Shown: positions 6,590 to 13,124 of the stretch, piece by piece | Layout of the letters: every line of letters begins with the position of its first letter | How positions within the stretch are numbered: position 1 is the first letter of the stretch | DNA from: CAYZYO01 sp964482585 | Lineage (GTDB): Bacteria; Bacillota; Syntrophomonadia; Syntrophomonadales; Syntrophomonadaceae | Reading direction: 5' to 3' | Length of the DNA stretch: 14,372 nucleotides | Assembly: GCA_964482585.1 (NCBI GenBank) | Contig: CAYZYO010000062.1 | Span: forward strand, 1 to 14,372 | Notes under the pieces: generated by a model | The model's database searches: none | Told to the model about the DNA's origin: nothing | What the model saw: only the letters and a program-made list of their open reading frames with translations | Position numbers and translations under genes: made by a program

Positions 6590-7957
6590 ATGTCTATATG
6601 TGAAATGCTTGAATACTTATTTGATCAAAACCCTTATATGGCAACAATTATGGTTGATAAGAATGGAAAGGTAATCTTTGTTAATGAAACCTATTTACGC
6701 ATTCTAAGATTAACCAAGAAAGAGGTTATTGGGAAACATATTGGTACTATAACCCCCAACAGCCGCACTTTGGTTGCTCTAAAAACTGGCAAAGCTGCGG
6801 TAGGCTATAACTGGATTGTGAATGATCAGCACTTGATTGCGACTTCTCTTCCAGTATATGAAAACAACCAAATAATTGGCAGTTTCGCCTACAGTATTTT
6901 TTTAAATATCTGGGATGCAAAGAATTTAGTGGAAGATTTGCTTTCAGAACTCAATATGTATAAAAACCAGGTACATAGTTTGCTTAAATCTAAGTATGAT
7001 TTTGATGATATTATCGGTGAAGATCAAAAGCTTAAGGAGTCAATATTGCTTGCTGCACAAATAGCCCATCATGGAAATACTACGGTTATGATAACTGGAG
7101 AAAGCGGAACCGGAAAAGAACTCTTTGCTCATGCCATACACAATTTGAGTTGCCGTTCCCAATTTCCTTTCGTTCGGGTAAACTGTGCCGCCATTCCAGA
7201 AAATTTGTTAGAAGCAGAGCTTTTTGGATATGAGAAAGGTGCATACACCGGGGCCAATAAAGAAGGGAAACTGGGTAAATTTGAACTAGCTAATAGAGGC
7301 ACTGTTTTTTTAGATGAGATTGGAGAAATGCCCTTGAGTATGCAGAGTAAGTTACTTGTTGTTCTCCAGGAACAGGTAGTAGAAAGGCTGGGAGGAATTC
7401 ACCCGATAAAGGTGGATCTACGAGTGATAGCAGCTACTAATCGTGATTTGGCCCAAATGGTTCAAGAGGGACTATTTCGCGAGGACTTATTCTATAGACT
7501 GAATGTTTTTAATATAACAGTACCGGCACTGCGGAATCATAAAAGAGATATTCCTCTGCTGGTAAAGCACTTTATAAATAAATTAAATATCAGGTTAAAT
7601 ACTCACATATCTGGCATTACAAATGATGGATTAGATTATCTATATGAATATCATTGGCCCGGTAATATCCGGGAACTAGAAAATGTTATAGAAAGAGCTT
7701 TAATCCTGGCTGATATGGAAAAAGCCAGGCAGCTTACTAGGAAACATTTTAACTTATGGGATTATGATAAGTCTGCTTCATTATCTGATAGAAAGCACTT
7801 CAAAAGTTTAAAAACAATAATAGAAGAATATGAAAAAGACGCTCTTATGGAAGTTCTGGGAAAAACAAATTTTGATAAAAAACAGACCGCAGCTTATCTG
7901 GATATAGACTTATCTTCCCTATATAGAAAGATGAGAAAGTACAAAATTCTTAAATAG
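6590..7957 (+). CDS. Sigma-54-dependent transcriptional activator with PAS sensor domain
   Basis: The 455-aa protein is a bacterial enhancer-binding protein that uses ATP hydrolysis to open RNA polymerase-sigma-54 promoters. An N-terminal PAS domain (about 5-105, starting FDQNPYMATIMVDKNGKVIFVN) is the likely signal input. A helical linker (about 110-138) follows. The AAA+ domain (about 139-375) has Walker A GESGTGKE (170-177), the sigma-54 contact loop GAYTGA (217-222, Tyr in place of the more common Phe), Walker B VFLDEIGE (239-246), arginine-finger candidates Arg297/Arg303 and WPGNIREL (356-363). A Fis-type helix-turn-helix occupies the C-terminus (about 408-455, KKQTAAYLDIDLSSLYRKMRKY). 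There is no response-receiver domain. The start ATG has AAGGAGGA (6577-6584) five bases upstream. The gene sits directly upstream of a -24/-12 promoter and the fatty-acid operon, so it is almost certainly that operon's activator. The PAS ligand is unknown. Confidence 0.96.
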   Translation: MSICEMLEYLFDQNPYMATIMVDKNGKVIFVNETYLRILRLTKKEVIGKHIGTITPNSRTLVALKTGKAAVGYNWIVNDQHLIATSLPVYENNQIIGSFAYSIFLNIWDAKNLVEDLLSELNMYKNQVHSLLKSKYDFDDIIGEDQKLKESILLAAQIAHHGNTTVMITGESGTGKELFAHAIHNLSCRSQFPFVRVNCAAIPENLLEAELFGYEKGAYTGANKEGKLGKFELANRGTVFLDEIGEMPLSMQSKLLVVLQEQVVERLGGIHPIKVDLRVIAATNRDLAQMVQEGLFREDLFYRLNVFNITVPALRNHKRDIPLLVKHFINKLNIRLNTHISGITNDGLDYLYEYHWPGNIRELENVIERALILADMEKARQLTRKHFNLWDYDKSASLSDRKHFKSLKTIIEEYEKDALMEVLGKTNFDKKQTAAYLDIDLSSLYRKMRKYKILK

Positions 7958-7980
7958 ATTTAAAATAAACACTCAAGACT

Positions 7981-8016
7981 AAAGGCATTTTAGGCATTAT
8001 TGCTAAAATGCCTTTT
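7981..8016 (+). terminator. Hairpin terminator of the activator gene, with GGCATTATTGC loop
   Basis: A perfect 12-bp stem, AAAGGCATTTTA (7981-7992) with TAAAATGCCTTT (8004-8015), encloses the loop GGCATTATTGC (7993-8003). TTTT (8013-8016) and a further TTTT after AA follow it, so termination is plausible. The loop sequence recurs in inverted orientation at 8069-8079, which suggests that the site may also bind the activator. Confidence 0.72.
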
Positions 8017-8059
8017 AATTTTGCCAATGATTCTGACTTGTCTAAAGACGTTTTTTAAA

Positions 8060-8083
8060 TGCCATTTGGCAATAATGCCAAAT
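8060..8083. promoter_or_regulatory. Candidate upstream activator site for the sigma-54 promoter
   Basis: ATTTGGCAATAATGCCAAAT (8064-8083) is a perfect 8-bp inverted repeat around ATAA. TGCCA just before it (8060-8064) adds a third half-site. Its centre is about 105 bases upstream of the predicted transcription start near 8179, the usual distance for a sigma-54 enhancer. GCAATAATGCC (8069-8079) is the reverse complement of the 11-base loop at 7993-8003, 75 bases further upstream centre to centre. Binding by the adjacent Fis-type activator is inference. Confidence 0.68.
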
Positions 8084-8152
8084 ACAAATAAAAAATTAGA
8101 TTTTTCTTATGATAAAAACCCGGTAATTTTGGGTTTCTAGTAAGTAAAAACC

Positions 8153-8168
8153 TGGCATGCTATTTGCA
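8153..8168 (+). promoter_or_regulatory. Sigma-54 (-24/-12) promoter of the fatty-acid operon
   Basis: TGGCATGCTATTTGCA matches the sigma-54 consensus TGGCACG-N4-TTGCA, with GG at 8154-8155 and GC at 8166-8167 separated by exactly ten bases. Transcription should start near 8179, leaving a leader of about 70 bases before the acyl-CoA dehydrogenase start. The leader contains an apparently unused GAGGGAGGT (8182-8190). The neighbouring sigma-54 activator supports the call. Confidence 0.9.
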
Positions 8169-8248
8169 ATAATTTACAAATGAGGGAGGTGGTAGAAGAA
8201 AATTTATTTTTAATTAGATTATAGATTTTAGGGAAGGAGGCTTTAACT

Positions 8249-9388
8249 ATGGATGTTCGGTTAACAGAAGAGCAGGAAATGATTAGACGTACAGCACGTG
8301 ATTTTGCTGATAATGAATTGACTCCTTTTGCCCAGGAATGGGATGAACAGTCTAAATTTCCGGAAAAGACTATAAAAAAGCTGTTTGATGTAGGATTATT
8401 AACCGTAGGTATTCCAGCAGAATATGGAGGTCCAGGATTGGATCATCTTTCCCAGGCATTAGTAATCGAGGAACTAGCTCGTGGTGATGCTGGTATTGCA
8501 ACAACCTTAGTAGCTACCACCCTGCTAGGTCCTGATCCAGTTTTGATAGCAGGAACAGATGAACAAAAAAAATGGTGGTTTGGGTTGCAAAATGAGGGAG
8601 TTCTTAGTGCTTTTGCCTTAACCGAACCTGGTGCCGGATCTGATGCAGCAGGTTTATCCACCAGGTGTAAAAGGGATGGAGACTATTACATTTTAAACGG
8701 TACCAAGCAGTTTATAACTAATGGAGAGTATGCAGGATTATATACTGTTTTTGCTACCTTAGACAAAAAGTTAGGAAATAAAGGTATATGTGTCTTTATG
8801 GTTGATAGAGATACTCCTGGAATTTCCATTGGATCTGAAGAACGTAAGATGGGTATAAGAAGTTCTAATACTACCCAGGTAATATTTGAAGATGTTAAAG
8901 TGCCCGCCAGTAATCTACTGGGAAAGGAAGGCCAGGGTTGGAAAATCTGCATGCAAACCTTAGATTTATCACGGGCAATAGTAGCAGCTATGGCCACTGG
9001 TGTAGCTCAGGCAGCCTTTGAAGCAGCCGTTAATTACTCAAAAGAGAGAGTACAATTTGGCAAACCTATTTGCAGTTTTCAGGCTGTCCAGTTTATGTTA
9101 GCTGATATGGCTATGCATGTTGAAACAGCTCGTCTGCTGGTCCATAAAGCATGCTGCTTACAAGATCTTAAGTTACCTCATACAGCAATAGCATCTTTGG
9201 CTAAATGCTGGGCAGCAGATGCAGCGATGAAGGTTGCAACTGATGCAGTACAGGTTTATGGGGGTTATGGTTACACCAAAGATTATCCAGTAGAGAAATA
9301 CTTTAGAGATGCAAAAATTATGCAGATATTTGAAGGAACAGCTCAGGTTCAGAGATTGGTTATTGCTGGTGATATTCTAAGAGATTGA
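8249..9388 (+). CDS. Acyl-CoA dehydrogenase (short-chain/butyryl-CoA type)
   Basis: This 379-aa FAD enzyme is predicted to oxidise acyl-CoA to trans-2-enoyl-CoA, passing electrons to an electron-transfer flavoprotein. Both family signatures are visible: ALTEPGAGSDAAGL (123-136), and a C-terminal block from QVYGGYGYTKDYPVEKYFRD (335-354) to IFEGTAQ, where Glu362 aligns with the catalytic base. RVQFGKPI (267-274) is also typical, and length is normal for short-chain members. The ATG is preceded by AAGGAGG (8234-8240) eight bases upstream. It is the first gene of the operon, 24 bases ahead of the CoA-transferase. The motif LDLSRAIVA (238-246) has SR where many butyryl-CoA dehydrogenases have GR, so the substrate may not be butyryl-CoA. 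No etfAB genes are adjacent, so the electron acceptor must be encoded elsewhere. Confidence 0.95.
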   Translation: MDVRLTEEQEMIRRTARDFADNELTPFAQEWDEQSKFPEKTIKKLFDVGLLTVGIPAEYGGPGLDHLSQALVIEELARGDAGIATTLVATTLLGPDPVLIAGTDEQKKWWFGLQNEGVLSAFALTEPGAGSDAAGLSTRCKRDGDYYILNGTKQFITNGEYAGLYTVFATLDKKLGNKGICVFMVDRDTPGISIGSEERKMGIRSSNTTQVIFEDVKVPASNLLGKEGQGWKICMQTLDLSRAIVAAMATGVAQAAFEAAVNYSKERVQFGKPICSFQAVQFMLADMAMHVETARLLVHKACCLQDLKLPHTAIASLAKCWAADAAMKVATDAVQVYGGYGYTKDYPVEKYFRDAKIMQIFEGTAQVQRLVIAGDILRD

Positions 9389-9412
9389 TTATACCAAAAG
9401 GCAGGTGATTAT

Positions 9413-10405
9413 ATGCAAGAATATTTTTTTGATAAGAAAAAGATCAGCAAGCAAAATAAACTGGTATCGCTTAAAGAAGCCATAAATACCATTAATGACG
9501 GCGATGTACTTTTTTTAGGATCCTTTGTTGATACCCGCAGACCTATGGCTGCCGCATATGAAATTGTCAGACAGGAAAAGAAAGGATTAATTTTACTTGC
9601 AGAATGTTCTTTAGCTGAAGATATTCTGGTAGGAAGTGGATGTGCTCTTGCTTGGCGCGGCTGCTATACCGGGATGGCGACATTTGGATTATCACCTGCT
9701 ACTCTAAGAAAAATTGAGGAGAGAAAGTTCTTTCCAGATGAAATTGGACATATTGATATCATTCTGGGAGGGATGGCTGCTATGGTTGGCAGCCCTTTTG
9801 TGGCAACCTATGCTACCTTGGGCAGTGATGTAGTAAATGAAGAGTATAACAGGAATGAGTATCTCAAGAATGCAGCCGGTAATTCGGAAATGATTCCTAA
9901 TCAAAAATTTGTGTTAATGGATGATCCATTTTACGGAAATGGCATGATAAAACTGCTGCCAGCTATGCCTGCTGATGTGGCTATTTTTCATGTTCAACAA
10001 GCCAGTGAAAAAGGAACAGCTAAAATTACTGGCAGTCTAGGATTTGATCATTATTTTGTTCATGGAGCTCGTAGAGTAATACTTACAGCAGAGCAGGTGG
10101 TTCCAGAAGAATACCTGCAGCGTGATCCTAATCGGAACCAGATTCCTTCTACTGCTGTTGACATGGTGGTAGAAGTACCATGGGGAGGACACCCCAGTCA
10201 GGTTCAAAATTTCTATGATATAGATATTCCCTTCATAAAAGAATATGTATCATTAGCGAAAACCGAAGATGGTTTTGCTAACTGGATAGAGGAGTGGGTA
10301 ATTGATATTGATTCCCGGGATAAATATCTTAATAAACTGGGAGCAGGTAGACTCCAACAGTTGAGAACAATACCCCCTTACGGATATCGTCAAAGATTTA
10401 GATGA
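9413..10405 (+). CDS. CoA-transferase alpha subunit (glutaconate CoA-transferase A family), copy 1
   Basis: The 330-aa protein belongs to the family I CoA-transferase alpha subunits and most resembles glutaconate CoA-transferase subunit A. The family I signature appears as DGDVLFLGSFVDTRRP (29-44). Other shared blocks are GGMAAMVGSPFVAT, HVQQASEKGTAKI, RDPNRNQIP and PWGGHPSQVQNFYD in the C-terminal half. A 10-16 residue lysine-rich N-terminal extension (MQEYFFDKKKISKQNK) is absent from copy 2. Alpha subunits contribute the CoA-binding half; the catalytic glutamate is on the beta subunit. AGGTGAT lies just upstream of the ATG. It is 24 bases after the dehydrogenase and 28 before copy 2. The complex probably activates or transfers CoA to the acid metabolised by this operon; the specificity for glutaconate itself is not supported by context. 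Confidence 0.92.
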   Translation: MQEYFFDKKKISKQNKLVSLKEAINTINDGDVLFLGSFVDTRRPMAAAYEIVRQEKKGLILLAECSLAEDILVGSGCALAWRGCYTGMATFGLSPATLRKIEERKFFPDEIGHIDIILGGMAAMVGSPFVATYATLGSDVVNEEYNRNEYLKNAAGNSEMIPNQKFVLMDDPFYGNGMIKLLPAMPADVAIFHVQQASEKGTAKITGSLGFDHYFVHGARRVILTAEQVVPEEYLQRDPNRNQIPSTAVDMVVEVPWGGHPSQVQNFYDIDIPFIKEYVSLAKTEDGFANWIEEWVIDIDSRDKYLNKLGAGRLQQLRTIPPYGYRQRFR

Positions 10406-10433
10406 TTAGAAAGATTAGCAAAGGAGGATAGCC

Positions 10434-11399
10434 ATGAAAAGTAAAGTGGTAAGCCTTAAGGAGGCAATACAGGAAATACAAGATGGAGAGTGTATTTTTT
10501 TTGGTGGCATAGTTGAAGATAGACGGCCAATAGCAGCAGTCTGTGAAATGATCCGGCAGCAGAAGAAAAATCTGATACTGCTCGGAACCTGTTCTATTCC
10601 GGGAGATTTGCTGGCTGGTGGCAAATGTTTAGGTGCCTATCGGGGTTGTTATACATCTAATGGAGCCTTTGGTATATCACCTAATATAAAAAGACTAAGT
10701 GAATCAGGTGAAATTGTTATTGACGATATCGGTCATCTCGATGTGAGCCTGGGATTAATGGCAGCGATGGCAGGATCACCTTTTATTGCTACGAAAACCT
10801 GTTTAGGAACCGATGTACTTAATCCAGAATATGACAATCTTAGTAAAACCCGTGAAATAGCAAGAGATGTTAGAACCTTACCTGATAAGAAATATCAACT
10901 TATGGAAGATCCCTTTTTTGATATGGGTTTGGTTCAATTATATCCTGCTATTAATTGTGATGTTTGTGTTTGCCATGTCCAACAGGTAGGAGAAGAAGGG
11001 ACTGTACGTATAGACGGCAGTTTAACTTTTGACCATTATGCTGTTCATGCAGCCAAAAAGGTTATTGTTACAGCAGAACAAGTGGTACCAGAGGAATACC
11101 TGCGTCGTGATCCTAATCGCAACCAGATACCATGTACTTCAGTGGATATGGTTGTTGAAATTCCATGGGGAGGTCATCCGGGACAGGTTTACAATTTCTA
11201 TGATATGGATATTCCTTTTTTAAAAGAATATGCTCAAGAATGCGCGACCGAAGAGGGATTTGAAAAATGGGCAGATAAATGGATTTTTAATGTAAAAAAT
11301 CATGAGGGTTATTTAGAAAGACTTGGTGCTACCCGTCTGGAAAAACTTCGCAGCATTCCTCCTTATGGATATACACCGAGAAGACAAGGAGGGATATAA
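10434..11399 (+). CDS. CoA-transferase alpha subunit (glutaconate CoA-transferase A family), copy 2
   Basis: The 321-aa paralogue of the preceding gene has length close to the 320 aa of Acidaminococcus GctA. The family I signature is DGECIFFGGIVEDRRP (17-32), with GLMAAMAGSPFIAT, HVQQVGEEGTVRIDGSLTFD, RDPNRNQIP and PWGGHPGQVYNFYD following. It diverges from copy 1 mainly in the first 160 residues, while the C-terminal third is nearly collinear and much more alike. AAAGGAGGAT lies six bases before the ATG. Its last codons (RQGGI) contain the AAGGAGGG ribosome binding site of the beta subunit, so the two are tightly coupled and copy 2 is the more obvious partner of the beta subunit. Confidence 0.93.
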   Translation: MKSKVVSLKEAIQEIQDGECIFFGGIVEDRRPIAAVCEMIRQQKKNLILLGTCSIPGDLLAGGKCLGAYRGCYTSNGAFGISPNIKRLSESGEIVIDDIGHLDVSLGLMAAMAGSPFIATKTCLGTDVLNPEYDNLSKTREIARDVRTLPDKKYQLMEDPFFDMGLVQLYPAINCDVCVCHVQQVGEEGTVRIDGSLTFDHYAVHAAKKVIVTAEQVVPEEYLRRDPNRNQIPCTSVDMVVEIPWGGHPGQVYNFYDMDIPFLKEYAQECATEEGFEKWADKWIFNVKNHEGYLERLGATRLEKLRSIPPYGYTPRRQGGI

Positions 11400-11400
11400 A

Positions 11401-12207
11401 ATGGCTGAAAAATATGCAAAGATAGGTGAGTATACTGCTGTAGAAGCAATGGTTATAAATGCGGCCCGGTTTTTAAAAAATTTTGATGGCAAAAGAGGGT
11501 TGATTGGAACTGGATTACCGCTGGTAGCAACTCAATTGGCGAAAATGCTTTATTCTCCTAATATGATAATTTTTGTGGAAACAGGCCAGGCTGACGCCAA
11601 ACCAGAGGAATTACCTATTTCAATTATGGATAGCCGGTTAACCTACGGTTCTTCGTGGCAGATGGGGGATCCTGAGGGACTGTTTCCCCTTAGCAGAAGG
11701 GAAATTGATTTCGGTTTTATAGGTGGTGCCCAGATAGATAAATATGGGAATGTGAATTCTACATTTATAGGTGGCGACTATAATAAACCAGCCAAAAGAC
11801 TAGCGGGTACTGCAGGAGCAGTAGACATTGGTGTATTTGCTAAAACTACGGTAACCTTAATGGCCCACCAGAAACGCCGGGTGGTGGAAAAGGTTGACTA
11901 CCTCACTACTCCTGGCTGGATGGTGAAAAGATGGCCCGGTGGAGAACTGGTAAGACGTGAAGAGCTAGGAATGCCAGGCGGGCCAACGGCATTCATTTCT
12001 ACTTTAGGTATTATGAAATATGATGATAACAGTAGGATAATGTATGTTGATAAGATATTTCCGGGAATATCTTCTGATGACATTAAAAATAATACCGGAT
12101 TTGATATTGATTTATCAAGGGCAAGTGAGAACCAGCAGCTCTTATTGGAAGAAATAAAGATTCTCAGGGAAAAAATAGATCCGTTGAATATCTATGGTAT
12201 GAGGTAA
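11401..12207 (+). CDS. CoA-transferase beta subunit (glutaconate CoA-transferase B family)
   Basis: The 268-aa protein corresponds to the catalytic beta subunit of glutaconate-type CoA-transferases (GctB is 266 aa). GTGLPLVATQLAK (36-48) and FVETG (58-62) match the family, with Glu60 aligning with the glutamate that forms the covalent CoA thioester (Glu54 of Acidaminococcus GctB). FIGGAQIDKYGNVNSTFIGG, EKVDYLTTPGW and ENQ..EEIKILREKIDP follow as in GctB. Presence of the glutamate favours a transferase over the related ring-opening hydrolase IpdAB, whose beta subunit lacks it. The start is ATG 11401, with AAGGAGGG at 11386-11393 seven bases upstream; the frame is open further upstream but would run inside the alpha gene. 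One base separates it from copy 2 of the alpha subunit. Confidence 0.94.
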   Translation: MAEKYAKIGEYTAVEAMVINAARFLKNFDGKRGLIGTGLPLVATQLAKMLYSPNMIIFVETGQADAKPEELPISIMDSRLTYGSSWQMGDPEGLFPLSRREIDFGFIGGAQIDKYGNVNSTFIGGDYNKPAKRLAGTAGAVDIGVFAKTTVTLMAHQKRRVVEKVDYLTTPGWMVKRWPGGELVRREELGMPGGPTAFISTLGIMKYDDNSRIMYVDKIFPGISSDDIKNNTGFDIDLSRASENQQLLLEEIKILREKIDPLNIYGMR

Positions 12208-12240
12208 TAGTAAACTGCAAATGGGTTCTATTTAATAGTG

Positions 12241-12248
12241 AAAGGAGG
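12241..12248 (+). promoter_or_regulatory. Ribosome binding site fixing the hbd start
   Basis: AAAGGAGG lies seven bases before GTG 12256. A longer frame begins at GTG 12238, but that codon has no upstream ribosome binding site and would translate through this one. The shorter start gives MNIKKLGVLGAGTMGSG, the usual N-terminus of the family. Confidence 0.85.
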
Positions 12249-12255
12249 AAATCGG

Positions 12256-13110
12256 GTGAATATTAAAAAACTAGGAGTGCTAGGTGCTGGAACTATGGGA
12301 TCTGGAATTGCCCAGGTTGGAGCTCAATCAGGGCTCGAGGTGTTACTTGTTGATATAGAGAAAAGCTTTGTAGATAAAGCTATTAACAAAATGAAAAAAA
12401 ATTGGGAAAAATCTGCAGCTAAAGGGAGATTAACTGAAGAAAATGTTAATGGTTATTTAAATAACATTACCGCAAGCAGTAATAATAATGACTTGAAAGA
12501 TTGTGATCTGGTAATTGAAGTGATTATCGAAGATATTGACATAAAGAAAAAAGTCTTTAAGGAATTGAATGATATCTGTAAATCAGATACAGTAATCGCT
12601 TCCAATACTTCAGGTTTTAGCATTACTGAAATTGCTGCTGCCAGCGGCAGGCCAGATAAAGTAGTAGGTATGCATTTCTTTAACCCGGTACCGGTCATGA
12701 AGCTGGTTGAAGTGATACCTGGGGTGGAGACTAGTGAAGAAACTATAAACATCGCTATGGAAACATGCAAAATAATTGGAAAAACTGCGATTAAGGCCAG
12801 GGAATTACCGGGATTTGTAGTAAACCGGATTTTAGTTCCTTATCTTAATGATGCAGCTACAGCCTATCAAGAAGGAGTAGCATCAGTAGAAGAAATTGAT
12901 CAAGCTATGAAACTGGGAGCTAATATGCCTATAGGGCCGCTTGCTTTATGTGATCTGATAGGAATAGATGTACTCCTAAATGTAGTTGAATATTTCTACA
13001 AAGAATTTGGTGATCCTAAATTTCGGCCTTCTTTAGCTTTAAAACAGAAAGTAAGAGCCGGGCATCTAGGAGTGAAAACTGGTAAAGGCTTTTATGATTA
13101 CTCCAGATAG
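12256..13110 (+). CDS. hbd: 3-hydroxybutyryl-CoA dehydrogenase
   Basis: The 284-aa enzyme interconverts 3-hydroxybutyryl-CoA and acetoacetyl-CoA with NAD(P). The N-terminal Rossmann motif is GAGTMGSG (10-17), with Asp33 at the end of the second strand as expected for NAD preference. By position the catalytic residues are Ser119 (SNTSG), His140 (GMHFFNP), Glu152 (KLVEV) and Asn190 (GFVVNRIL), which match the spacing in known 3-hydroxyacyl-CoA dehydrogenases. The C-terminal helical dimerisation domain ends in TGKGFYDYS. Clostridial Hbd is 282 aa, so this is full length. It lies 48 bases after the CoA-transferase beta gene and 14 before the second thiolase, and supplies the step between the missing hydratase and thiolytic cleavage. 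Confidence 0.97.
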   Translation: MNIKKLGVLGAGTMGSGIAQVGAQSGLEVLLVDIEKSFVDKAINKMKKNWEKSAAKGRLTEENVNGYLNNITASSNNNDLKDCDLVIEVIIEDIDIKKKVFKELNDICKSDTVIASNTSGFSITEIAAASGRPDKVVGMHFFNPVPVMKLVEVIPGVETSEETINIAMETCKIIGKTAIKARELPGFVVNRILVPYLNDAATAYQEGVASVEEIDQAMKLGANMPIGPLALCDLIGIDVLLNVVEYFYKEFGDPKFRPSLALKQKVRAGHLGVKTGKGFYDYSR

Positions 13111-13124
13111 AGGAGGTATTTTAT

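Noticed and set aside
8180..8224. A 14-codon leader ORF beginning at ATG 8180, beside the predicted transcript start
   Set aside because: It would be leaderless with no ribosome binding site, and the peptide shows no attenuator-like codon run. Probably chance.
11323..11400. An N-terminal extension of the CoA-transferase beta subunit into the alpha gene
   Set aside because: It would overlap the alpha coding region in another frame, and the ATG at 11401 has a well-placed AAGGAGGG and gives the family's normal length.
9413..12207. IpdAB-like ring-opening hydrolase instead of a CoA-transferase
   Set aside because: The beta subunit retains the glutamate in FVETG that carries CoA in transferases, and no steroid or aromatic ring-degradation genes are nearby. 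It is kept only as a remote alternative.
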